Counted from the first letter of the stretch, positions 23,655 through 33,130 are shown. The stretch is 45,690 nucleotides of DNA from Kiritimatiellia bacterium (GCA_028715905.1 JAQUQV010000014.1:1-45690), one strand, 5' to 3'. Notes: generated by a model not told the origin, from the sequence alone. Made by a program: numbers and translations.

Positions 23655-25589
23655 TTACGTCGCAATTACCTCGTAAAGCCGCGGGCACATTCCGGAGCGC
23701 TCCAGCGCGCGGCGCATCATGCGCGCCGCCGGCGGGATATATTGCGCGAACCTGGCCGTCTCGCCGCGCGCCGCCAGCCTTCCGTAGGCGCCCAGCGCCT
23801 GGCAAAGCCGCTGCACGCTTCCCAGCCAGAAAATATCCGGCGAAATTTGCGCTTTTTTGTCCGCATGGCGGTTGTAAAAATCCAGCAGTGAAATCTGAAG
23901 AGAAACCGGCAGGTTGACGTAGGGGTCGCACAAGAGCGATGCCAGGTCATAGGCGGCCGGCCCGAAACGCATTCCCTGAAAGTCAATAAAATAGGGCCGG
24001 CGCCGGAAAAACAGGATATTACTTGATTGCAGGTCGCGGTGAATCAACACCCGCCGTTCGCGGTTGAGAATTTCGCCGACTGCCGTGAGCTCGTCCAGGA
24101 CAGTTTTGATCCCGGCCCGGCCGGGGCGAAGATAAGGCGCCAGGAAAAAGCGGACGAAGAAATCGCGCTCCCAGAGGTAAAGATCGGGGGAAAAAGGCGC
24201 CGTCATTTCCAGCCGTATCCGCCGCGCTTTTGCAGCGCCTTGTTCGTGCAGAACAAGGACCGCTTGCAGGACGCGCCGGTAATATCGCGCGAGCTGCTTT
24301 GGATGACAATCCGCCGCGATTTGCTGGAGCGATACGTCGCCGAGGTCCTGCATGAGCATGAATTGCCGCTCCGGAAAATCGGCGATTAACGCCGGCGTGT
24401 TCAGCCCCAGTTTTTTAAGGAAAACGGTTTGCCGGGCATAAAGGCAGTTTTCATGCCGTTCGCGGCTGTAGCGGACCATGATACAGCTTTTTTTGCCGGC
24501 CCCGCTTATCCGCGTGAAAGACCGCGCCGATCCGCGCGGCTCAAACGGCATGATAACGGTTCGGGATGGATCAAGTCCGAGGCGCGCCAGCGCCAGGTTT
24601 AACTGGATGTCCGGAGATTGCCCGCGCAACGGAGTTTTTGCGGCCAGGCGCGGAACGCGGGCGTTGACTGCGCATTCCGCGCCCACGACCGCGTCTTTAA
24701 CTATGGCTTTCGGGCCAACCACGGCCCGGGGCCAGATGACCGCGTTTTCAATCCGGGCGCCCGGCCGGATTTCCGCCGTTTTGTCAATTACGGCAAACCC
24801 CTTTATTAATATGCCTTTCTTTTGTAATGATGCCGCGGGTTGTGTCCGGCCGGGATTGAAAAGCGTCCGGCCCGGCAGTTTTTTACGATGGGCGGCGATG
24901 ATTTCGGCATGGGCCTGGAGATATGATTCGGGCGTGCCAAGGTCGGCCCAGTATGAGCCTGGCACGCATACGCCGCAGACATTTTTGCCGTCCCTGATGG
25001 CGTTCTGGTAGGCCTGGATGATGGAGCAAAATGATTCTCCGGGGAGATATTTGAGCAAAGCGGGAGAGATCAACTGCAGGCCGCAGAAGGTGTAAGTTCC
25101 CTCTGTGCCGGGACGGCTGGTCTGGAAATTAACGATATTACCGCGCCGGATTTCAACGGTCCGGGGGCCGCGTTCCCGCTCCACCCAGAGTGCGGCGATT
25201 GGATGGCGCCGCGCGAATTCGCGCAAAATACGGCGCGGTTCCAGGACCGCGGCGATATCGGCATTAACCATCCAGAACGGATCAGCGTCCAGGAACCATC
25301 CGGCGCGCCGCAATGCCCCGCCCGTCCCCAGAATTTCCGGCTCAAACGAAAGGGAAATCCGCATGCCGGCCGGCGATTCTTTTTTCAGATATGTACAAAG
25401 CGGAGTCGGATTGAAATGGAGATTCAAGAGAACCTCCTTTACGCCCCAGCCGGCCAGTATTTCCAGCAGGCGGCCGACGACCGGTTGCCCCCAGAGCGGC
25501 ATGAGCGGTTTGGGCGTATCCAGGCTCAAGGGGTGCATCCTCGTGCCAAGCCCGGCGGCCAGGATAATTGCCTTTCGCGGTTTTTGCAT
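23655..25589 (-). CDS. MurU-AmgK-like fusion: sugar-1-phosphate nucleotidyltransferase plus sugar kinase
   Basis: A 644-residue protein. Residues 5-235 are an NDP-sugar pyrophosphorylase domain (GLGTRMHPLSLDTPKPLMPL at 13-32, NADI at 109-112, WADLGTPESY). About 262-312 are left-handed beta-helix hexapeptides (IDKTAEIRPGARIENAV). About 330-644 are an aminoglycoside-phosphotransferase-fold kinase (LMQDLGDVS, catalytic LIHRDLQSSNILF 515-527, metal-binding FIDFQGMRFGPAAYDLASLL). In Pseudomonas, AmgK phosphorylates MurNAc at C1 and MurU makes UDP-MurNAc, bypassing de novo synthesis during wall recycling. Both activities are fused here in reverse order. Specificity for MurNAc is inferred from this pairing. 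Confidence 0.85.
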   Translation of the reverse strand: MQKPRKAIILAAGLGTRMHPLSLDTPKPLMPLWGQPVVGRLLEILAGWGVKEVLLNLHFNPTPLCTYLKKESPAGMRISLSFEPEILGTGGALRRAGWFLDADPFWMVNADIAAVLEPRRILREFARRHPIAALWVERERGPRTVEIRRGNIVNFQTSRPGTEGTYTFCGLQLISPALLKYLPGESFCSIIQAYQNAIRDGKNVCGVCVPGSYWADLGTPESYLQAHAEIIAAHRKKLPGRTLFNPGRTQPAASLQKKGILIKGFAVIDKTAEIRPGARIENAVIWPRAVVGPKAIVKDAVVGAECAVNARVPRLAAKTPLRGQSPDIQLNLALARLGLDPSRTVIMPFEPRGSARSFTRISGAGKKSCIMVRYSRERHENCLYARQTVFLKKLGLNTPALIADFPERQFMLMQDLGDVSLQQIAADCHPKQLARYYRRVLQAVLVLHEQGAAKARRIRLEMTAPFSPDLYLWERDFFVRFFLAPYLRPGRAGIKTVLDELTAVGEILNRERRVLIHRDLQSSNILFFRRRPYFIDFQGMRFGPAAYDLASLLCDPYVNLPVSLQISLLDFYNRHADKKAQISPDIFWLGSVQRLCQALGAYGRLAARGETARFAQYIPPAARMMRRALERSGMCPRLYEVIAT

Positions 25590-25671
25590 TTGCCGGGAGC
25601 ATACCGGATACAGGGCAACAGGGCAAAATGAAAAGCTGGCAATTAATGCCTCATTGTGGTAGCTTTTAAAT

Positions 25672-26358
25672 ATGTTGATCCTGGCCGTTGAACAATCAAC
25701 CGATGCCGGCAGTGTCGCCCTTCTGGACGGTGAAAAAATTCTCGGCGAACGCGCATGGGACGGTTTTGTCCTGCGCAGTTCCGGGCTTTTTACCGCGTTA
25801 AAAGATTTGCTGTTAGCGGTTTCCGCGGGTTTGACGGATGTTTCCCATTACGTCGTTGACGCGGGGCCGGGCGCTTACGGCGGCCTGCGCGTCTCTTTCG
25901 CGGCCGTGCGCGCCTTTGTTTTGCCGGCATCCCGGCCAATCTATGCCCTGACCAGCGCCGAGGCGCTCGCCTTTGAGACCATGGAGAGATTTTCGGTTGA
26001 GAAGGTTCAGGTGGTCGGCGATGCGCGCCGGCGGCAGTTATGGTCCGGCCTTTACGGGAAAAATGGAAATATTCCCCTGGCGCAGTCAAGTCTCCGGTTG
26101 ATTCCCGAAGATGAATTTCAGCCGGCCGCGGGGGCCATGCTGGTTAGCCCGGACTGGCATCGGCTTCAGGCCAGATTGAAATCAGCCGCGGCGGCCGGCG
26201 CGTTCGTGGTTGAGGAAACTCGCGTGCCGCATGCGGGTTTCCTTGGAAAACTTGCCTGGCGGAAAATGCAATCGGGTTTTCCGGGCGAATTATTGAAACC
26301 GGTCTATCTCCATGCGGCGGTGGAAAGCATGAAATGCGTCCCGGAAAACGCGAAGTAA
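25672..26358 (+). CDS. tsaB: tRNA threonylcarbamoyladenosine biosynthesis protein TsaB
   Basis: A 228-residue ASKHA-fold partner of TsaD in t6A37 synthesis. It starts MLILAVEQSTDAGSVALLDG; VVDAGPGAYGGLRVSFAAVRA is the family signature (GPGSxTGxR). The C-terminus has LLKPVYLHAA as in TsaB. Length is normal. It is divergent from the MurU-AmgK gene with an 82-base gap. No SD is evident before ATG 25672. Confidence 0.93.
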   Translation: MLILAVEQSTDAGSVALLDGEKILGERAWDGFVLRSSGLFTALKDLLLAVSAGLTDVSHYVVDAGPGAYGGLRVSFAAVRAFVLPASRPIYALTSAEALAFETMERFSVEKVQVVGDARRRQLWSGLYGKNGNIPLAQSSLRLIPEDEFQPAAGAMLVSPDWHRLQARLKSAAAAGAFVVEETRVPHAGFLGKLAWRKMQSGFPGELLKPVYLHAAVESMKCVPENAK

Positions 26359-26398
26359 AAAGCGCAATAAAACTTAAAATGATTATGGAATTATCAAT

Positions 26399-27469
26399 AT
26401 GATCACGATATTTGATCCCCTGAAAATTAAGAATATAACCCTGCCGAACCGGATCGTGCGCAGTGCCACCGGCGAGCGGATCGCGACGCGGGGCGAATTT
26501 TCCGGCGATTTGCTCGGTGAAAAATACGCGGCCCTGGCCAGGGGCGGGGCGGGGCTGATTATTTCCGGCCATGTGGCCGTGCATCCCTCCGGCAAAATTT
26601 ATGAGACCATGGCCTCCATTTATTCCGACGCGGATTTCCGGGCGTGGCGCCGGGCGATTGACATTACGCACGCGGCGGGCGGCATCCTCTTTCTCCAGCT
26701 TAATCACGGCGGCGGGCGCTGTTCAAAATATGCGGGCGGCGCAGCGGTCTGCGTTTCGCCCCTGGCGGATTTCCCGGGGGACCCCATGGAAGGGCGCGAA
26801 TTGACCGCTGAAAAAATCAGCGAATTAAGCGGGGCTTTTGCCGATGCGGCGCTTAAAGCGCGTGAGCTTGGAGCGGACGGCGTGCAGATTCACGCCGCCC
26901 ACGGTTATCTCGTCAGCCAGTTTCTTTCCCCCCTCACAAATCGCCGCAAAGATGAATGGGGGTCTTCCCTGGAAAATCGCGCCAGGTTTTTGCGGTCGGT
27001 AATTTGCGCGGCGCGCCGGGCGGTTGGAAAAGATTTTCCGGTGGGAGTCAAAATAGGCGCCTGCGACGATGACTCCGGCGGGCTGAAAATGGAGGAAACC
27101 CTGCAGGTTGCGAAATGGCTGGAGACGGAAGGCCTTGATTTTATTGAGATTTCCGGAGGGTTCCGAAAGGATATTGCCTTGCGCAAGGTGCGGCCGGGAG
27201 TAAATGAGGGCTATTACCTGCCTTTCACCGCCCGGTTCAAAAACGAATTGAGCATTCCGGTTTTTGCCGTGGGCGGTTTGCGCAGCGTCGTCAAGATGAA
27301 TGAAGCGCTTGCCTTGAAGCAATGCGACGCCATTGCGATGTCGCGTCCGCTGATCTGCCAGCCCGACTTGCCGTTGATTCTGCGCGCCGGCGGCGAAAGC
27401 GCCTGCCGCGGATGCAGCCTGTGTCTATTGAAACCCGACGGGCCGACCGTCTGCCACATGCGGTCCTGA
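26399..27469 (+). CDS. Old Yellow Enzyme-family NADH:flavin oxidoreductase with C-terminal cysteine cluster
   Basis: A 356-residue FMN-binding TIM barrel. FDPLKIKNITLPNRIVRSAT is the family N-terminus, QIHAAHGYLVSQFLSPLTNR has the substrate-binding H165/H168 pair, and VGGLRS plus AIAMSRPLI form the phosphate site. The last 20 residues carry CRGCSLC and a further C (four cysteines), like the start of the 4Fe-4S site of the longer FadH/2-enoate reductase enzymes, but the second half of those enzymes is absent. It is probably an ene-reductase that may bind a cluster. It follows tsaB on the same strand and converges with the CapD-like gene. Confidence 0.9.
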   Translation: MITIFDPLKIKNITLPNRIVRSATGERIATRGEFSGDLLGEKYAALARGGAGLIISGHVAVHPSGKIYETMASIYSDADFRAWRRAIDITHAAGGILFLQLNHGGGRCSKYAGGAAVCVSPLADFPGDPMEGRELTAEKISELSGAFADAALKARELGADGVQIHAAHGYLVSQFLSPLTNRRKDEWGSSLENRARFLRSVICAARRAVGKDFPVGVKIGACDDDSGGLKMEETLQVAKWLETEGLDFIEISGGFRKDIALRKVRPGVNEGYYLPFTARFKNELSIPVFAVGGLRSVVKMNEALALKQCDAIAMSRPLICQPDLPLILRAGGESACRGCSLCLLKPDGPTVCHMRS

Positions 27470-27528
27470 TTCCGGTCTGCGGTCTTTACGTTTCGGCGGC
27501 AAGCGTGTTTTATTGTCCGCCGGCGCGG

Positions 27529-29415
27529 TCAACCGGGAGTTTGCTGAATGGCATTGGCGTCTTCGGCGGGCGTGTAATTGGGGACGATTGTTTTCAGCAG
27601 TTTGCGGATGTCGTCCGTCCGGCCTTGCACCGCAGCCTGGAGGAGCTGGGCCACGAGTTCATCGGATTTTAAATTGGCGGGTGATGAGGGCGGATCGCCG
27701 CCGGCCACGAATATTTTCTCGTGGCGCGTGCGGCGGTAGTTTTCGCCGTCCCTGAAAAGCTCTTCAAACAGTTTCTCGCCCGGCCTGAGGCCGGTGAAAA
27801 CGATTTCAATATCCCTTCCGACCTGCTTGCCCGAAAGCTCAATCAGGTCCCGGGCCAGGTCAACGATTTTGATCGGCTGGCCCATGTCCAGCACGAACAC
27901 GCCGGTTTGGCATTCGGCCCCCGCGAGCGTGGCGGCCTGGAGCACCAGTTGAACCGCCTCGGGGATGGTCATGAAATAGCGCTTTACTTCGGGGTGCGTT
28001 ACGGTTACCGGGCCGCCGCGCGCGATTTGTTCGCGGAACATGGGCACAACGCTGCCGCGGCTGCCCAGAACATTTCCGAACCGCACGGCGACGTAGGGCC
28101 GGCCTGTTTTTTGCGCCACGCCCTGCACTATTTTTTCCGCCACCCGTTTTGTGGCCCCCATGATGTTGGTCGGGTTGACGGCCTTGTCGGATGAAATCAG
28201 GACAAAGCGCTCAACCGCAAACCGTTCCGCGAGTTGAAGCAGAGTCCGTGTGCCGCCCACGTTGTTGGTAACCGCGTCCGCGCTGTTGTCTTCCATCATC
28301 GGCACGTGTTTATGGGCGGCGGCGTGAAAGACCACCTGCGGCCTGCTCTGTTCAAAAACGGAAGTCAAGCGCGGCAAGTCGCGGATATCGGCCACCGCCG
28401 CTTTCAAAGAAAGTTTCGGCCAACGCCGGCGCAGTTCCTGCTCAATCAAAAAAACACTGTTTTCGCCGTGCCCCAGAAGGATAATGAGTCCGGGCGAACA
28501 CTGCGCAATCTGGCGGCAGAGCTCAGAGCCGATTGAGCCGCCGGCGCCGGTAACCAGCACGCGCTTGCCGGACAGCATTTTTTCAACTTCCGCGGCGTTA
28601 ATTTTGACCGGCTCGCGGCGGAGGAGGTCTTCAATGTCCAGGTTGCGCAGCTGCCCGACACTGAGCTGGCCGGAGAGAATCTCGTACATGCCCGGTATTG
28701 TCTGCGACGGCACGCCGGCGGTTTCGCAGAGCGTTTTGATTTCACGGATCACGCTGCCGGGGGCGGTGGGAATGGCGATGACCACCTCTTCAACTTTATA
28801 TTTTCTGACCAGGGAAGGAATATCCCGGCGGGTTCCCAGGACCGGAATGCCGTGAATGGATTTCTTTTGTTTAGCCGGGTCGTCATCCGCGAAACCGACC
28901 GGGTCAAAATTTATGTGCAGACTGGAGAGCATTTCGCGGGCGATCATGGAACCGGCGTCGCCGGCGCCCACGATCAGGACTGATTTGTTCGGCTGCAAGG
29001 GGGTTGCGCGCCGACGTTTATGAGCCGCAATCCGGACGCTGAAACGCGCGCCGCCGGCCGCCATCAGCGTCAGCAGTCCGTCAATAAACGGCACTGACCG
29101 CGGCAGGTTTCGTCCGGCGTCCAGGCCCGCTATCCCGGCGCCGAAAAACAGCCCGGCGACAATCACGGTCGCGGTTCCGACGGCGAGGATTATGCTGACC
29201 AGTTCATCCACGCTGGCATAACGCCAGTAGCGCCGGTAAAGGCCGAACATGCTGAAAACAGCCAGTTTGACTCCCAGCGCCAGGATCGTGAAATTGATCA
29301 GGGCCGGTTTATAGTGCGCAACCCATCCGGCGCTGTCCACGCGCATGGCCAGGGCGAGGGTGGGGATCATTGCCAGGAGCGCAATATCCAGCAAAAACAA
29401 GTACCGGTTTCGCAT
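27529..29415 (-). CDS. CapD/WbpM-like membrane UDP-sugar 4,6-dehydratase
   Basis: A 628-residue protein. The first about 120 residues contain four membrane helices (YLFLLDIALLAMIPTLALAM first). About 140-260 is a Rossmann-type domain (VLIVGAGDAGSMIAREML). About 290-560 is an extended SDR: VLVTGAGGSIGSELC, and SSDKAVNPTNIMGATKR with the Met-x-x-x-Lys form characteristic of this family instead of YxxxK. Such enzymes convert UDP-GlcNAc to the 4-keto-6-deoxy sugar for QuiNAc, FucNAc or bacillosamine. It is the last gene of the minus-strand envelope cluster and follows the 706-residue membrane gene by 15 bases. Confidence 0.93.
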   Translation of the reverse strand: MRNRYLFLLDIALLAMIPTLALAMRVDSAGWVAHYKPALINFTILALGVKLAVFSMFGLYRRYWRYASVDELVSIILAVGTATVIVAGLFFGAGIAGLDAGRNLPRSVPFIDGLLTLMAAGGARFSVRIAAHKRRRATPLQPNKSVLIVGAGDAGSMIAREMLSSLHINFDPVGFADDDPAKQKKSIHGIPVLGTRRDIPSLVRKYKVEEVVIAIPTAPGSVIREIKTLCETAGVPSQTIPGMYEILSGQLSVGQLRNLDIEDLLRREPVKINAAEVEKMLSGKRVLVTGAGGSIGSELCRQIAQCSPGLIILLGHGENSVFLIEQELRRRWPKLSLKAAVADIRDLPRLTSVFEQSRPQVVFHAAAHKHVPMMEDNSADAVTNNVGGTRTLLQLAERFAVERFVLISSDKAVNPTNIMGATKRVAEKIVQGVAQKTGRPYVAVRFGNVLGSRGSVVPMFREQIARGGPVTVTHPEVKRYFMTIPEAVQLVLQAATLAGAECQTGVFVLDMGQPIKIVDLARDLIELSGKQVGRDIEIVFTGLRPGEKLFEELFRDGENYRRTRHEKIFVAGGDPPSSPANLKSDELVAQLLQAAVQGRTDDIRKLLKTIVPNYTPAEDANAIQQTPG

Positions 29416-29430
29416 ACAAATTGAAAAATA

Positions 29431-31551
29431 TCACTGAACGGCGTAAACTGCAATCCGATTCCGGGACCATATTTTCCGGAACTTTTCCGGGTTGGCTTCC
29501 AGATAATTTTGCGTTTCCGCGGAATAACAGCGGCTCATTTTAACGGGAAAATCTTCGGGCCAATGCCGCGCGATCCGGCCGGTGGCGCTTAAGCCGCCCC
29601 AGCGGCGATTGATGACAATCAGCCCGCGGCCGCGGAGTTTTTCCCAGGTGTAAGGGCGCGGCTCTTCCGCCGCCGGTTTTGAGGAATGCAGCCATTCCAC
29701 GGGGCGGCAGGTGTTTTTCGGGGCGTAACACCACAGGAATCGGGCGGATATTTTATCCGTCAGGATCACCTTGTTTTCATATTCGGCCAATGCTCGCCCC
29801 AGGTCTTCCCATGCAAGGTAGTCGTTGTTAACGGGAATTTTCCGCAAGGTGTAGACTTTGCTGTAGGGCGCATAAACGCCGGCCGCGTTGACCGGGAAAA
29901 CCAGTCCGACCAATCCGGCAATAATCAGGATGCATCCCGCAAATTTAAGCCATGCCGTCCGCGGCGTTCCCCTGGCGTATTCCCGCGCCTTGCCCAGGAA
30001 ATAAACCAGGAAATAACCGCCGACAAACGGCAGGGGAATCAAGTAAATAAAACGATATAACGCCATCGCCTGTCTTATCCGCACTATCAGGTCAATCGTC
30101 AGGGGGTTGAAAATTGTCAACCATGGAACCACAATCATGCCCGCCAGGAGGTAGGGCAGTTTGACAAAGCGCCGGATCGCCAGAAAGAACAACAGGTACA
30201 CAAACAGCCCCCAGCATCCGATCACCTGGTAAAAAAGGAAGAGCTGGTACGCCGCCAGGCGCAGGTAGGGATTTTGCGGGGGACTGATCAGCGCGCTGCG
30301 GAAAATGAAGTTGACCGGCTCGGACGGAACATTGATATGCGGCAGAATCGTGCGGTCGGAGACCCAGGGGCCCGGGCGGCAATCCCGGATGACCGCAAAC
30401 CCGGCGAAAAAGACAATCAGGAGAACCGCGGCCATGATCGCGGTTTTCCATTCTCCGGTTGTCCAGCCGCGCGGGCGCGCAAGCGGGCCGCGGCAACCGC
30501 GGAAATTCACAGGTTTGTTCCGTAAACTGACCGCCGTTTTTGTCAGGCTAAGCGCCAGGGTCATGAAAAAGATGAACAATGCCTCCTGGGTGTGAACCGC
30601 ATTAGTAACGATCAATAAAACCGGCGCGATCCAGAGCGCGTGGCCGAAGCGCCCCTGGCGTTCGCCGCCGAACCAGTAATTTGATTTCAGCCAGGCCATG
30701 ATCGCCGCCATAGCCGCGAGGAAGAGGACGTAATTGAGAATGGTTGGGCCGAAGGTGTAATAACGGATATAGGCAAACACCGCATTGCCCGTTGTAACGG
30801 CGGCAAACAGCGAAGCCGCCGCGGCCATCATCATTTTTTTAAAAGAGGAAAGACGCAATCCGGCGAACAAATACAGGGCGAAATAATAAATTCCCAGCAG
30901 AAAGACGATCACATTCGCAAATGTCAGCGCCCGGAGCGAATCCATAATTGCCAGGCCGGAAACCAGGCAAAGCCAGGCATGCAGGAAATACCAATGCTGG
31001 CCCTGCACCAGGAAGACCGAGCTGAAAGACGGATTGCCGGAAAATGCGCCCTTGTCCACCACCATTAATTTCTGCGCTTGAAACCGTTCAATGTGCGTCA
31101 GGGCATCGGAAGGAATTTCAAGATAGACGCCGGCGTAAAGGAGATAACCGCAGATTATTCCGGCCAGCGCGAGGGGGATCGCGGCGCGTGAAAAGGCGCG
31201 CCGGCGCATAAAGCTTTTCCCGCCCGGTCCCCGGCCTCCGGTTCTTGCCCCGCTGCCGTTTCCCGCCGCCTGGGGCTTAACGGAACGATTTGAATTCAAT
31301 TTTACAATTGTCCTTGCCAGCGCCCCGGCCGCCAGAATCGCCCAGAGCGCGAAAAAACACCATTGCCAGCGGGCGATCGGCAGGGCGTAATATTTACAGG
31401 GGAGGAGCGTGAGCACGAGCAGGGAATAGGAAAGGGCAAACGAAAGCAGGAAGCGGAATTTCCTGATCCCCAGCATTACGGCGGTAAAAAATCCCGGCAG
31501 AAAAAACAAGGCAAGAAACAGTCCCAAATAGATGATAACGGAAGAAAACAT
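29431..31551 (-). CDS. Polytopic membrane protein, GT-C glycosyltransferase-like
   Basis: A 706-residue protein with at least 11-12 hydrophobic helices (SVIIYLGLFLALFFLPGFF at the N-terminus) and a soluble C-terminal domain from about residue 580. The first large loop contains YLEIPSDALTHIERFQ, placed where GT-C enzymes (GT39/GT83-like) carry their catalytic acidic residue. The C-terminal part (DYLAWEDLGRALAEYENKVI) is seen in other long membrane glycosyltransferases. In this cluster it may transfer a lipid-linked sugar in the periplasm; a polymerase role is an alternative. No SD is visible. Confidence 0.65.
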   Translation of the reverse strand: MFSSVIIYLGLFLALFFLPGFFTAVMLGIRKFRFLLSFALSYSLLVLTLLPCKYYALPIARWQWCFFALWAILAAGALARTIVKLNSNRSVKPQAAGNGSGARTGGRGPGGKSFMRRRAFSRAAIPLALAGIICGYLLYAGVYLEIPSDALTHIERFQAQKLMVVDKGAFSGNPSFSSVFLVQGQHWYFLHAWLCLVSGLAIMDSLRALTFANVIVFLLGIYYFALYLFAGLRLSSFKKMMMAAAASLFAAVTTGNAVFAYIRYYTFGPTILNYVLFLAAMAAIMAWLKSNYWFGGERQGRFGHALWIAPVLLIVTNAVHTQEALFIFFMTLALSLTKTAVSLRNKPVNFRGCRGPLARPRGWTTGEWKTAIMAAVLLIVFFAGFAVIRDCRPGPWVSDRTILPHINVPSEPVNFIFRSALISPPQNPYLRLAAYQLFLFYQVIGCWGLFVYLLFFLAIRRFVKLPYLLAGMIVVPWLTIFNPLTIDLIVRIRQAMALYRFIYLIPLPFVGGYFLVYFLGKAREYARGTPRTAWLKFAGCILIIAGLVGLVFPVNAAGVYAPYSKVYTLRKIPVNNDYLAWEDLGRALAEYENKVILTDKISARFLWCYAPKNTCRPVEWLHSSKPAAEEPRPYTWEKLRGRGLIVINRRWGGLSATGRIARHWPEDFPVKMSRCYSAETQNYLEANPEKFRKIWSRNRIAVYAVQ

Positions 31552-31570
31552 TTTTTATCTATTTTTTTCC

Positions 31571-31618
31571 ACCGCAGAAGCGCAGAGATCGCAGGGCTCA
31601 GTTTCCCGTCTCTGCGTT
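31571..31618. repeat. Iterative CGCAGAGA-type repeat, inverted pair
   Basis: CGCAGAGA (31581-31588) and TCTCTGCG (31609-31616) form an 8-bp inverted pair flanked by ACCGCAGAAG. It belongs to the common ACCGCAGAGxCGCAGAG class of intergenic repeats and lies between the YdcF-like and 706-residue genes. Confidence 0.55.
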
Positions 31619-31644
31619 TTCCAGCGCGGCGGCGGGGCAGTTCT

Positions 31645-32265
31645 TTAAAACGGCGCGATGCCGTACCTCCGCCAGTAAAGCGCGGTTTTAATTATCTCGT
31701 TGTTGACCGCCACCAACCCCTCGTCGTTCCGCCACCAGTTGTCCGGCGTGTACGGAAGGTTGGTGGAAGAGCTCACGTGCAGGACGATATTGGTGTCGGG
31801 CAGACAATGGCGGAGCGTGTTCATGGCGCGGCGGGCGTGATACCAGCTGGTTACGAGCAGTATGGATTTGACTCTTTTTTGTTTTGCCCTGGCCGCGATG
31901 GCCAGCGCGTCCTCGTAAGTGCTCGTGGAGTTCAGGAAAAATATTTTTTCGGAGGGCACGCCCCGGCGTTCGGCAAGGTACAAAATTATTTCCGGATCCA
32001 TGAGGTCGTTTTTTTGCTCCAACTTTCCTTTGCCGGTGTACCATAATTCCGGCGCCAGGCCGCGCTTGAACAATTCCAGTCCGTGGCATAAACGCTCCGG
32101 GCCGCCGCCGGCCAGGACGGCGATTGCTTCCGCGTTTTTGACATCAGGGGGCACCCAAAACCAGCGCCCGATGGCCGGCAGCCATGAGTTGGCGGAGCTG
32201 ATAACAAGCAGCGCCAGGACCAGGACGGCGTAAGTCACCGTGAAAAATGGTTTTTTTTCTCTCAT
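31645..32265 (-). CDS. YdcF family (DUF218) membrane-anchored protein
   Basis: A 206-residue protein with one N-terminal signal-anchor helix (VTYAVLVLALLVISSA) and a periplasmic DUF218 domain: AIAVLAGGGPERL, STSTYEDALAIA and LLVTSWYHARRAMNTL are the conserved blocks. DUF218/ElyC-type proteins are linked to envelope integrity and lipid-carrier homeostasis. Its place inside an O-antigen-like cluster fits. Start at ATG 32265 without SD. Confidence 0.88.
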   Translation of the reverse strand: MREKKPFFTVTYAVLVLALLVISSANSWLPAIGRWFWVPPDVKNAEAIAVLAGGGPERLCHGLELFKRGLAPELWYTGKGKLEQKNDLMDPEIILYLAERRGVPSEKIFFLNSTSTYEDALAIAARAKQKRVKSILLVTSWYHARRAMNTLRHCLPDTNIVLHVSSSTNLPYTPDNWWRNDEGLVAVNNEIIKTALYWRRYGIAPF

Positions 32266-32484
32266 TCAGATGATATTTTTTAAGCCGGATAGAGTCATTC
32301 GTAATGGGGAATTAATCGTACACCGTCATATTGCGGCAAAGGTGTCTGCGGCATACCATCAATAATGCCAGTATTGTATTGCAAAATAGCGTTGTCAACT
32401 TCATTTTGCAGGGAATATACTTGATACCTGAAACTATGAATTTTGCATCGCGAGCCGCAGAGCCTGTTGAGCAGTCCGCGGGCA

Positions 32485-33087
32485 TCATTTTTTATGCCAT
32501 TTGCAGAAGATAACATCATCCTCAAACAATTCCTGGGGGGCGATCGTGAAGTCGGGTTTTTTCAGCACGCCTTTGTCCCTGTATTCAGCCTGGGAATCCA
32601 AGGCATAGGCCGCCAACTCGCTGCAGATCCACTTGTCTTCTTCGTTCAGGAGGCGGCCGATGAATTTATGGGGTTTATCGCCGAAAACGGCCTTGGACCA
32701 TCGTCCGAGGAAACAGCCTTGCATGGCTTGTGCGGCAATCAGGAGCTTATCGTATTGGGCGCCCACCTGCCGCGCGGCCGCGCGCACGATCCGCCTTCCG
32801 ATTTTTTGCGTGTAGCGGCGCGGTTTTCGGAAAAAGATTTGCGTCGTGCGGCTGTTGAAATATTTTATTAAAGGTTGCTTTACTACCCCTTGCCCCATCT
32901 GGGCTTCAATGCAAATATTTTTCCCCGCCACGACCAGCACATGGGAAACTTTTATGTCGCTCATACGCGTCCAACGCGTGAAATATGCGATGCCGTGCGA
33001 CACAATGGATGAGTCGTCAAAAGTGAAGCCGATATAACCGATCTTATAGTTCACGCCGTATAATGGCGTCAGCGATTTAAGTTTCAT
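32485..33087 (-). CDS. Permuted papain-fold (YiiX/NlpC-P60-like) hydrolase
   Basis: A 200-residue protein without an evident signal peptide. GYIGFTFDDSS starts the domain, VSHVLVVAGKNICIEA carries H49 and E61, and DKWICSELAAYALD carries C155. Histidine before cysteine is the circularly permuted order of YiiX/YebB-type NlpC/P60 relatives, which cleave amide or thioester bonds in peptides or lipids. It lies between the GT4 and YdcF genes in the envelope cluster. A hairpin (33112-33130) precedes it. The 219 bases after its stop contain no convincing gene. Confidence 0.7.
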   Translation of the reverse strand: MKLKSLTPLYGVNYKIGYIGFTFDDSSIVSHGIAYFTRWTRMSDIKVSHVLVVAGKNICIEAQMGQGVVKQPLIKYFNSRTTQIFFRKPRRYTQKIGRRIVRAAARQVGAQYDKLLIAAQAMQGCFLGRWSKAVFGDKPHKFIGRLLNEEDKWICSELAAYALDSQAEYRDKGVLKKPDFTIAPQELFEDDVIFCKWHKK

Positions 33088-33111
33088 TTTTTTGCGCTGT
33101 TCCCGCTGGCG

Positions 33112-33130
33112 GGGGTTATGGGATAACCCC
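33112..33130. promoter_or_regulatory. Hairpin upstream of the papain-like gene
   Basis: GGGGTTAT (33112-33119) and ATAACCCC (33123-33130) form a perfect 8-bp stem with a GGG loop, 25 bases before ATG 33087 on the minus strand and just after the GT4 stop. There is no T-run, so it is more likely an mRNA stability or attenuation structure than a terminator. Confidence 0.45.

Noticed and set aside
32295-32525. A 76-codon minus-strand frame ending QYDGVRLIPHYE after the papain-like gene
   Set aside because: Its end looks protein-like, but it overlaps the preceding gene by 41 bases, has no SD or family match, and the first half is not convincing. It remains a weak possibility only.
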